64,000 nt of DNA from Macrostomum hystrix (Eukaryota; Platyhelminthes; Macrostomidae): the NCBI GenBank assembly GCA_950097015.1, contig CATNEN010000039.1, positions 5,844,501-5,908,500 on the forward strand, given 5' to 3'. Positions 33,117-43,030 of this stretch are shown here, piece by piece. How positions within the stretch are numbered: the stretch's first letter is position 1; each line of letters opens with the position of its first letter. Position numbers and translations under genes: made by a program. Under the pieces are notes generated by a model, which did not search any database, was not told the DNA's origin, and saw only the letters and a program-made list of their open reading frames with translations.

Positions 33117-33452
33117 CTAATTTTTCGACGGCGATTCCTTGCCTATTATCTGCAGCGCGATTTCATCTACCTCGTTCAGCTGAGCATCCTTCCCTCCCTC
33201 CGCGCCTGTCATTTTGCTGTTATCTTTCTTCTTAAGGGTCGCGCTTCTTATATTTTTCCGCGAGGCGTCGCGCAAGTGTTGAGGACGAATGTCCTCTTTG
33301 AAGCCATTCGCCTTTAGGACATCTAGAATTTTCTGCCAGGCTTCGTTCCTTTTTCTTGAACCGTCGGCGAAGTTGGCGAAGCTTCCAAAGATGATCTCCT
33401 TACGGGGAAGAATCTCCCGTAGCAGGAGTAGCTTTTTGCTCTTTAGAGAACA
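33117..33452 (-). pseudogene. Myb/SANT-like DNA-binding protein of a PIF/Harbinger-type element
   Basis: A 111-codon minus frame, lacking an ATG, contains KKLLLLREILPRKEIIFG, then RNEAWQKILDVLKANGF (the Trp and helix spacing of a SANT/Myb-like trihelix), RPQHLRDASRKNIRS, and a tail with KMTGAEGGKDAQLNEVDEIA. The order of Trp helix, basic helix and TGxxG tail matches the second protein of many metazoan Harbinger transposons. A short ATG-led frame just upstream (MFSKEQK) is out of phase by one base in an A-run, suggesting an inactivating insertion. The partner nuclease was not clearly found; degraded frames around 34200-34450 are candidates. Confidence 0.6.
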
Positions 33453-33459
33453 TCTTGCT

Positions 33460-34768
33460 TAGAATAATGTAAGATCGTGTTATAGCGACAAATTTAGAGT
33501 GAAAGAGCTGTAGAGCGGAGCTGGTATGGAAGAACTTCCAAATTTGGGACTAAATCAAAGATTATAAATACCCAAGATACGTCACTCAATGCAAAAATCT
33601 GGTTTTCGCTCTCATCACACACTTTATGCCATAGACATTGATAGCGCTATGCACCATTTCATGAATGAATGCTGCTATTTTTTATTGCCGGAATACTCAT
33701 ACGTGGTACATTGCAGAAATTGATGAATTTAACTTCATAAATTTAAGTGAATTTATATCAAATTACGCATGTGCATAGGTTGTTGCTGGCGCTAGAACTA
33801 TTTCACCTGGCAGTTTTATAAATTTTATATTTTATATTTTATAATAATTTAATATTTACACGCATATAAAAATACGCGTAGAACACGAAAAACATGGTGG
33901 GAAAGAAAGTAGAGGACAGAGATGAGCAGTTCGACTTAACAAATTACAGTGCTATAGCATAACAGCTGTGCGTAGTAGGTCATGTAATCACGCAACTCCG
34001 AGATGATCTTCGAGCACACGCTCTCCTGCCTAAACAGCAGTTGCTTATGCCTTCTGATAGTCGCTTCTGACGGCAGACCCAAGTCTTCGGAGGCTCTTAG
34101 GTGGCGGTACGCTCAATTCAGATCTTGTCCATCTAAGTCCTTTCTGCTTCGTTTTACATCGCATAGAGCTCGTACGGGCTATTGAATGGAGCCTTCTGCA
34201 CTTGGTCTGTAGGTCTTTGATAGTCTTGCGCTAACGATCTCGCAGCGCATAGCAGGCAGTGCCTTCAAGTCGCTAGTGCCTGAGGTAGGTTCAACCGGTG
34301 AAGGTCGCATGTCAGACCTTAATGCTTCTGCAAAGCTCTGCAGCACTGGTGGGTATAGAATAGATTGTCAGCAATGTTATCTGGCAGAGGTTCAGGATCA
34401 GGGGAGACTGGTCGTAGCAGAGGAGATGCTCCTTATTTCGAGGAGATTATATGATATAATATCCTAGTTTTGTCAAATAATCTCACCAAAAATTACCATA
34501 GACAACACATTCCCGGCTCAGAATAGTACAATTTATTAACGATTAAATAAGCAATCGTATTTTATATAGTCCTAGTTAGAAACATAAAAATGACTTTGAA
34601 AGTGGCTATCGTGATCCCTATAGCATGACATTACTGTCTATGGCCTCGGGATGCTGCGCGCCCCAGCCAAGACTAGAATAGAATAGAAAAGACGTCTAGA
34701 ATTTTCTGCCAGGCTTTTCTGCCAACAGCTAACAGCTAAAGTACTCGAATTAATCCAGTGGCCTGATC
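33460..34768. other. Decayed transposon sequence upstream of the next gene
   Basis: No intact frame was seen. CCATAGAC occurs at 33629 and 34496, and GTCTATGG at 34636. A 22-bp segment at 34695-34716 is identical to part of the Myb-like frame (33322-33343). Confidence 0.4.
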
Positions 34769-36049
34769 ATGAAAAGCTTCATGCTCTTCCCAAGGCATTC
34801 TGCCAGCTCTGAGAGTATCGCTTCCCTCGACAAGGCAATTAAAGTAACCGGACCGGAGTTTATCAGCGCCCTGAAGGACGCCATGGTTGAGATTGACGCC
34901 GGCGCTAAGCACCGGGTCGAAGTTCATGCTCTAGCTGGCTTCTTAGTCGCCTTTTACACCAACGATATCAATCAGCATCTGAGCGAAGCGCATCTCACCC
35001 AGCTAACGTTCACATTTCGCATCGAGTCTGTGGAGAAGACGCGTAACTGCTTGTTGGCCCTGTTCCACTCTCATGGCGCTACAAAGGTCGTACAGACCAA
35101 GCGGCACAAGGAGAACTTTCTGGTGCCGACTGAGGATTTTGTTTCCTACCTTAGCAGAAGAACTTATTTTCGAATTGAGAGCGAAGCTTCACTGCAAGTG
35201 ACAGCCTTTGAGTTTCCGGTTCGCGAGGCTCCAGTCGGTGACATCTCGTCCTTAAACTCATCAAAGCAACCGCCTTTGGACACAGGTTTGAACAGGACTG
35301 CAATTTTTCGCTCTATAAAAATGTGCTGTTGTCGAGATGCCCAACATTCTTTCACCAGTCGCTATCATTCTGAGATATTATGAGTTTGAAAAGGGCCTGC
35401 ATCCACATAGCAGAAATTCTTTAAACCCCAATGCGTCTGTACGTTGGTTTGACAACTCATATGACTAAGGGTGGCCAAAAACCACCTAAGATTCAAGTCT
35501 CATTTGCAACGACTCTGCAAGGTACTACAGAAAATAATTGTTGCGATTTATTTCTCTATATTTACCATCCTTGCAGAAGTACCACGCGAAAAAATCTGGC
35601 TAAAGCAGGACTTGGTCATGGCAAACTTTTTGCACTTCTTGGTGAACATGTTCGCTCGTGTGATTCCGGGTAATCTGCTCTACAGTTTGGACGCCGATTT
35701 CACCGGAGACTTCTTTGTTTGCATAAAGTTCCTACAGGAGACTCTGCTGGCGAATCCCATGGACCTCAGAAGCATCTACGAGCGCATTTGGGACCAGTTT
35801 CAGCACCTGAACCGCAATGCGAAACGCTTCACAAGGGTAGAAGATTTGCGACTGTACTGCCTCCCCATCATCAACAACAACTGGGCATTGTCCGTGCGGC
35901 GCCACATGTCGTCAGAGTGTCTTAACGGATTAATTGATAAGGCAGCGTTTGTGAAGGTCTGCAGCGACTGCATTATGTGGACCAGAGTCGATAAGAAACA
36001 TTCTGTCAAAGACAGAGTTAGGAAGCATAGAAACGATGCTCATAATTAA
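34769..36049 (+). CDS. Two-exon gene, family not recognised
   Basis: Exon 34769-35285 (phase 1 donor ACACAG|GTTTGA) joins exon 35577-36049 (TTGCAG acceptor), giving 329 residues that end DAHN. The sequence is mixed, globular-looking and moderately helical (for example TGPEFISALKDAMVEIDAG and HLTQLTFTFRIESVEK in exon 1, FLHFLVNMFARVIPG and DLRSIYERIWDQF in exon 2), with no signal peptide or transmembrane run. I recognise no domain. The start is the first ATG of the frame. AG sites in AACAGCTAACAGCTAAAG about 30-45 bases upstream could serve as splice-leader acceptors. The gene lies directly after transposon-derived DNA. Confidence 0.6.
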
Positions 36050-39000
36050 AGGCAATCAAAGACAAAGGTTCAAGAGATTGTTCTTGCAGTCCAAATATTG
36101 TTTATTAACGGGTCTTTACGAGACGTACTATATTACTTAGTAGTGTCGAAAGTGCGTGTTAGGCAACTGTTACAACTAAATTTTTACTTGGTTTATTGTT
36201 GCATTTAAGAGCGTATAACATTTTTCCTAACTTATTTAAAAGTCTCTTTGCTGCGTTGAAAAGTTTAGAGTTGGGAGAAGTTTCATTCGGAACACATTTT
36301 CCGAAATCGGTCCCTTTCTCTTTCTGCTCATCCTTAATGACAATGAAAGCGAATTTTCTCGTCTCCTCGGTTCTTGCGGCTTACTTAAGTTTAGGATAAT
36401 GTTTTATGAGAAGACAAGCATGCATGGAGCTCTTATCAGACAGAATTCGTGTTACTACAGAGTTTAAGTTTAAGACGTCGGAAATCTTGTGCTGTGCGAG
36501 ATCGTACAGCAGTTATATTTGTGAGCGTATGTCTTAAACTGAAGCAGTGAGTCCTAAGGATAAGAAATGACGGGGTCTTCATGGCTCGGTAAACTGTGGC
36601 TATATACAATATATAACACCCCGACCAATGCAAAGAAGTACAGAAATTTCGCAAATGTTCAAATGCACCAGGAAACTAACGATAGATCAATCTCCTCTGA
36701 AACTCAGTTGCAGAAGTAGCGTGCGCAGAATTTTCAGGAAGACCTGGCCAGCGGCTCCGATTGCAGACGGTGTGGTTTTGAGTGTCAGGCAGAACGCAGT
36801 GATTGAATAGTCCACATCACCAGATGATCTGTTAAGCGACAGCTTGAGCTCTTGAATCACTCACTCACCAAACCATTGGACTGGTGATGTCCAGTAGGTG
36901 TTAAAACCTGTCGTATTTGTGTAGTGTCAGCTTGTTTGCCCTTCTATTATTCAGTACTTATTTTTAGACACGTGTATTTTGCTAAGAGTTCACCCACGCC
37001 AAGCCAGGCCGGACCAGCTGGGGGAACGGACGCCCACCACCCCGCGAGCGCTACCCCTGGGCTACGGTCCCGGCCAATCAGCGAGCGACCCGGCCTCACT
37101 ACCTGTCTACCCTCGGCAAGAAGCGACCCCGGGGCTCAGAACGGCGGTCGCAAGTCTACTGTGATTTTTCGCCTTGGCTCAAGCTACAGCCAGGCATCCA
37201 CCTCGCCGATCGACCTAATTTGGGGTTAAATTAAATGACTCTATATAACGAAGCGTGTTTTTGTAGTCCAAAATATATTTTCTCCGCAATTCGCCTCACA
37301 CTGTGAGAAGCACGTGCAACTAGTCCACTTGTTTTGTCCCTCCCCGCCCGACCACGCTCCGCTTGTTCAGTTAGGTAGCTTTCGGCGCTACGCGTCTTGA
37401 GAGTGCGCCGCTGACAAGGGTGGTCTAGATAGGCGCTTGTTGTCGAAGTCAGTACGTGCTCTCTTCGGAGACTCCGCCGTCAGGCAGAAGGAGTGCCAAC
37501 CGATAGGATCTGTCGGGGCAGCGCTGAAAGCAGAGACAACCGGAGCCTCTCGGGAAGAGTAGGGCGCGGATTAGGCCAGTTTAAGTAAAATTGTTATATC
37601 CAAATTGTTAGACCAGACTTGCTTCTCACTGTGAGCGCGCTATAATTTATTTCTGTGTGAACATCCTTATTCTGTCAGTATAACTTTTAAGTCAAGTAAA
37701 CGATATTCAAAGTAATTCCTATTCGTATCTGGAATCTTAGTCACAGCCGATTAACTCACTCCTAATCAAATTATTCGAGTCTTCGCGTTCATACTGTGTT
37801 ATTCTTTTTCATTGGGAGTTTCGCCGGGCCGGAGGAACACTCTGGTCTCATCGCTTATCTATTCCGCTTCGCTCGCTACCGCAGTCTCTAACGCTATTTA
37901 ATTCCAGATTTCCCTGCTGCTATTGAAACGATTGGTAGGACACCGACCCCGGTGAATAGTGAATAGTCGCTAGCTTTAAATTCCTCACGCTCCAGCTAGG
38001 ACATTCATTTTATTACATTTGGTTTTGCTTTAGGAAGCGCTGGAAGTCTTCCGAACAAAAATTGGTTCTATTGTCCACTGAGACAAGAAACTTCGGCAAA
38101 CCAACATATTTAAAAATACTTAAGAAGAAGATGCGAGGGAATTGAGAACTTGCAAGTCAATCCAGCGAGAAATTGCAATACGAGCAACCTGAAGTATTGT
38201 ACATCGCAGTGTCTATGTGAACACATTCGACTAATTCCAATATATAGCAATATATATAACAAAGCACTAATAGCGGATGAGATACTGGAGCTGTTGTATT
38301 GCAGAACATGGACGAAAGTGCAGTAGATGATTTTATTCAAGTTAACATCAAAGAAATAAATTATTTCTTGACATTAATTAAACATCAAGTTAATCTATAA
38401 CATCAATAAAATTAACTTGCCAGAATGCAAGCCCTGACACAGAGAATAAGCGATTCAACTGCAATTAGCTGAATCTGGAAAAACCACAATTGGTCTCGAC
38501 AAGGGTCTGACATGTTCACTGCAAAAGGGGGACTGCAACAAGCAGAATATGCTTCTGTACTGGCCCCGTCTCTTATAAGCTCTCCAGTAATTAATAAGTG
38601 ATTTTCAAAGGACAACTAAAACGAGCCTTTAGTGTATCGAACGAAGGAGTTTTGCCTTGTCTGTAATCAGAACACTGTTGTTGCTAGCTAGGTGCTCCAT
38701 TGTCTGTGAGCCTCTAGGAAGATAAAGAGGCCTCAGATAATAGCCAGAAACCTACAGAAATCAAAGGTAAGCTTTTCTTGACTAGCTTTCATCAGCCTCT
38801 TAAAGATATATAATCAAATATCAGTGTCAAAATAGTTTTTACGGTATATTTGTAGTAATAAAGTAATAATTAACTGACATCAAGAGACCAGGCAGAGCTT
38901 GTCAGTGAACACAATAGCTTGTTTGAATTTTCAGCTTTGATACTCACATTGAATGTGCAGTGTATGTCTTTCAAAGCACCCCATTTCCATCCAGGGTTAT

Positions 39001-39857
39001 GGTGGCTGCCCAGACTTATTTGCCAGAGAAAGCAGAATTTTATTGAATCCTGCTGGAAATCCTGATCAACTGAAACTGTTGAGTTGAAGCAGAGCTGTCA
39101 TCGAATGAGTTTGCAAGCAATCTACTGAGTGCTTCTGGCGAGGAAAGTTAGGCTCTGGTTCCAGACTCAGCTCAAGCCACAGACAAATGTTCTCTCGTGT
39201 GTAGCTGATCAATCCGGGCAGGCAGTGAGTCCATTAAAAAATACAACTCGATTCAGCAGACACGCCTAAACGAGTGCTGGGCAGCATTGGATATCTACAG
39301 CATATTTATCATAGAAGTTATGGAGTTCCTGACAGACGGACTTCAGTCATACTTGATGATAAGCGTAAATGGCTTGCCCCATTCTCACACAGTGTTGTTA
39401 ACTCCGCTAAACTCAGAGGCTCAGATACTAGTAATATTACTAGAAAAAAATTAATCCATTGTGTTTTCCTGGATTTTTCAAACAAATGCGATAGCTGAAA
39501 ATTCCTCAAGTGTTGCAGATTCGATTCTCTCTAACTGAATTCTGTTGAATGAAATTCAGTGCAGATGCTGCGAACTGGCATGCTCTGCCTCCTTCACATA
39601 ATAGAAACAGCATCGATGAGCGTGAAGGAAATCTGATACAATGCATCCAGACCTATTGGGCATACTTATCTTGCTTCACAATAGCAACAAGGTTGCAGTT
39701 AATTATTTACGGAGAGCAGGGAAGGCCTGAGTGGGTTATGAAGACAGGGTTCACTTGCTCAAACAAGAAAAATATCACACTTTTGAGACTTTGAGAGAAC
39801 ATGATCAGAAATGAACTTTTTACACTTGTCTCTGACTGAGAATGAGAATGAGGAATG
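36050..39857. other. Gene-free 3.8 kb with a GC-rich island
   Basis: No coding exon was supported. A GC-rich, CpG-containing block (about 36970-37560) includes GGCCAATCAGCG, a CCAAT-type motif, and could be a promoter or an LTR remnant. The rest is AT-rich with only short random frames. Confidence 0.4.
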
Positions 39858-41037
39858 AGAACCCAATCCTTCAGATGACAGTCCAATCCATCAGATGACA
39901 GTTCAATCCATCAGATGACAGTTCAATCCATCAGATGACAGTTCAATCCATCAGATGACAGTCCAATCCATCAGATGACAGTCCAATCCATCAGATGACA
40001 GTTCAATCCATCAGATGACAGTCCAATCCATCATATGGCAGTTCAATCTATCAGATGACAGTTCAATCCATCAGATGACAGTTCAATCCTTCAGATGGCA
40101 GTTCAATCTATCAGATGACAGTTCAATCCATCAGATGACAGTTCAATCCATCAGATGACAGTTCAATCCATCAGATGACAGTCCAATCCATCAGATGACA
40201 GTCCAATCCATCAGATGACAGTTCAATCCATCAGATGACAGTCCAATCCATCATATGGCAGTTCAATCCATCAGATGACAGTTCAATCCATCATATGGCA
40301 GTTCAATCTATCAGATGACAGTTCAATCCATCAGATGACAGTTCAATCCATCAGATGACAGTTCAATCCATCAGATGACAGTCCAATCCATCATATGGCA
40401 GTTCAATCCATCAGATGACAGTTCAATCTATCAGATGACAGTCCAATCCATCAGATGACAGTCCAATCCATCAGATGACAGTTCAATCCATCATATGGCA
40501 GTTCAATCCATCAGATGACAGTTCAATCCATCATATGATAGTTCAATCCATCAGATGACAGTCCAGTCCATCAGATGACAGTCCAATCCATCAGATGACA
40601 GTCCAATCCATCATATGGCGGTTCAATCCATCAGATGACAGTTCAATCCATCAGATGACAGTCCAGTCCATCAGATGACAGTCCAATCCATCAGATGACA
40701 GTCCAATCCATCAGATGACAGTTCAATCCATCAGATAACAGTTCAATTCATCAGATGACAGTCCAATCCATCAGATGACAGTCCAATCCATCAGATGACA
40801 GTCCAATCCATCATATGACAGTTCAATCCATCAGATGACAGTCAAATCCATCATATGACAGTCAAATCCATCATATGGCAGTTCAATCCATCAGATAACA
40901 GTTCAATCCATCAGATGACAGTCAAATCCATCATATGACAGTCAAATCCATCATATGGCAGTTCAATCCATCAGATGACAGTTCAATCCATCATATGACA
41001 GCCCAATCCATCAGATGACAGTCTAATCCATCAGGTG
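39858..41037. repeat. 20-bp minisatellite, about 59 copies
   Basis: The unit is CAGTTCAATCCATCAGATGA, with common variants CAGTCC, CATATGG and CATATGA. Runs of variants recur in similar order, which suggests block duplication. The 20-bp period leaves no open frame. Confidence 0.95.
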
Positions 41038-41322
41038 ACTGCCCATTTTTACGCTTCAGAGTTTATGATGGTAACAGGGCATATTTTAATCTGCTGTGTT
41101 TTTCATATTACATTTTTCTGCTTTTCTGTGTTCTCTCTGTTCCAAGTTTTCACTTGTATGTACATTGTACTGTCTGTTGCACAGCTTTGCATGTGGCTCT
41201 GTGGCAGTTTCAATCCATTTTCTGACGCTACAAAGAGGCCCTCTAAAGCAGAGAAAAAAGCTGCATTCATTGTGCAGCTTGTGCTTGTGTGTATCTACTG
41301 TCTCCACGCAAGCCCATTGTAG

Positions 41323-41556
41323 CCACAGGACTCGAAACTCGTCTCCTCCAAGCACCGCCAGCCCTTCAAAATGTGCAGAGCGACAATGAAAGCTCGCACA
41401 TTAAACAGAAGACTCAACTGGACCCGAATAGAAAGCTAGAAAGCAGAAAATTGAAAGCAGAGTGTAGTCAAAGCTTCGGAGACCTGTGTAGTCTAGATTT
41501 GTCGGCCTCGGAGCAGAAAGGATTTAAGCTGTCTAGGAAATCGGCATCAACACTGA
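41323..41556 (+). CDS. Possible upstream exon of the synaptotagmin-like gene
   Basis: An open segment from an acceptor-like TTGTAG to a strong donor (CACTGA|GTGAGT) has phase 1 at both ends, so it can splice to either later candidate exon. It encodes a polar, Ser-rich segment (CSQSFGDLCSLDLSASEQ). No homology was recognised, and no start codon was identified upstream. Confidence 0.25.
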
Positions 41557-41824
41557 GTGAGTATGCACGGCCTTGCTGTGGGCAATACGAAACTGTGTCG
41601 CTGGGGTCCATTGATACTGAGCATGGCGCACGATTTTCCGATTTTGAATCACTCATTGGAGCATTTGGCCGATTTTTCCTGTTGCGCTGAGAAAGTTTTC
41701 CGGTCCCAGTCCCAATGCACGCGCGATGGCTGTCTGCTGATCCTGCATTAAAAAATCGATGTCTCCCCCCTATCTGGCTGCTGAACCAGAGCCAGCAATT
41801 ATCGAGGCTTGCAGTTTTTGTGCG

Positions 41825-41832
41825 TATAAAAG
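41825..41832 (+). promoter_or_regulatory. TATA-box-like element (TATAAAAG)
   Basis: GCGTATAAAAGCG lies 74 bases before the ATGATG that opens the candidate first exon ending at 42010, a plausible core-promoter distance. Confidence 0.4.
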
Positions 41833-41898
41833 CGACATTAAAAATGAGACACATGGCCCCAGTCAAACACACTGCGGCAGAGGGTGACGCTTTGAGCA

Positions 41899-42010
41899 AT
41901 GATGTCAGACGCATGGGATCGGCCACTCAGCTGCGAATATTCTGACGTCTACTCTGAGCTGCCTTTAGAGGGCCAATGCATCGTGCTGGACGGCTACCAC
42001 TGCGCTGCCT
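41899..42010 (+). CDS. Candidate alternative first exon of the synaptotagmin-like gene
   Basis: ATGATG opens an acidic, Tyr/Cys-containing segment (SDAWDRPLSCEYSDVYSE) that ends at a strong donor, GCTGCCT|GTGAGT, in phase 1. It can splice directly to exon 44172. An internal acceptor (GATGTCAG|AC, exon start 41909) is also phase 1, so it could instead be an internal exon after 41323-41556. A TATA box upstream favours the first-exon reading. Confidence 0.35.
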
Positions 42011-43030
42011 GTGAGTGCGACTCCGACAGTCCACTGTCTTCGAACCTTTTATTGAAATGCTCAGTCGAATCCGTTTGTTGTTGAGTTGAACGCCAATCGG
42101 TTGCTCAGTCCTTGGACGGACGGCGAATAGTATCCGGGGGGTCTTAACCTCGGGCCGGGATTTACCTGAAAGGTACCAGCTCGTTTTGGAAGACACTCGT
42201 AGCCCCCATGCCAGCAGGCGCTGAGAATAGAACAGTTGTGAGCTTGTCAAATACCAACATTTTCGGTCCTATTGCTGAGGCCGCGGCACAGCATGCACAG
42301 GAGTACAAGACACACAGAAGTATTTAGGAATCACGCATAGGAGGAAACAGGTACCTATTCAAGTGGGTGTTCTTATCGTCGCATGTCGGTTATGCTCTAA
42401 AAGCAGTGTCATACACCTGGCAAAGTAATAACTATCCCACGATGAGCTCTGGAATTAAGATAGAAAGGCCTCTGATGGAGTTTAAGCAGTGCGCGGGGCA
42501 CACGGCCTGGCCCCACCGCTGCTCCGCTGCCGCCCGGCCTGGGTGTACTTTTAGTATTTTTGCGATTTGTCTCATAGACAGCTCTTCCCGAGCGCAGGCA
42601 GCATTGAGCGACTCGTCCATCTCCCTGCTCCCCAAATTGCCTATGTAGCCGCATCTGCCTCACTCGCTCCCATTCAGCTCCTCTCCCTGGCAAGCGCTTC
42701 CCGCATCCGTGAGCAAAGTGAATTGCCCCACCAGCCCGCCTTCAGCATCGGATTGCAGCGGCCAATCCGCAGAGAGGACTGCTAGCTAGTCAGACAAATT
42801 GCAGGTGGGGAGAAGAGGAGGTGCGATGTTTGGAAAATAACGGCTGACTCAGATATCTTCAAGGCTGAAGGCTTCAAGGCAAGAAATATCATGTAGCTCA
42901 AAAAGAAAATTATCGAACGGCCCACCAGCTGATCGAACGGCTCGATCGAACGGCCCACCAAGTGATCAGAGGTTAAAGCAGTCTGCTAGGGTCAATAATC
43001 ACGGCTGAGATGGCCCGCTCGGCATAGTGG
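42011..43030. other. Intron or flank
   Basis: A minus frame at 42635-42432 contains SMRQIAKILKVH, resembling the helix-turn-helix of Psq-type or transposase proteins, but it is short and isolated. Nothing else was supported. Confidence 0.3.

Noticed and set aside
33054-33317. 87-codon plus frame
   Set aside because: It lies antisense to the Myb/SANT-like frame, which has a family pattern.
41035-41322. Hydrophobic 95-codon plus frame that could be a transmembrane exon
   Set aside because: Composition is T-rich intron-like, the frame begins in the minisatellite, and no acceptor fits the phase.
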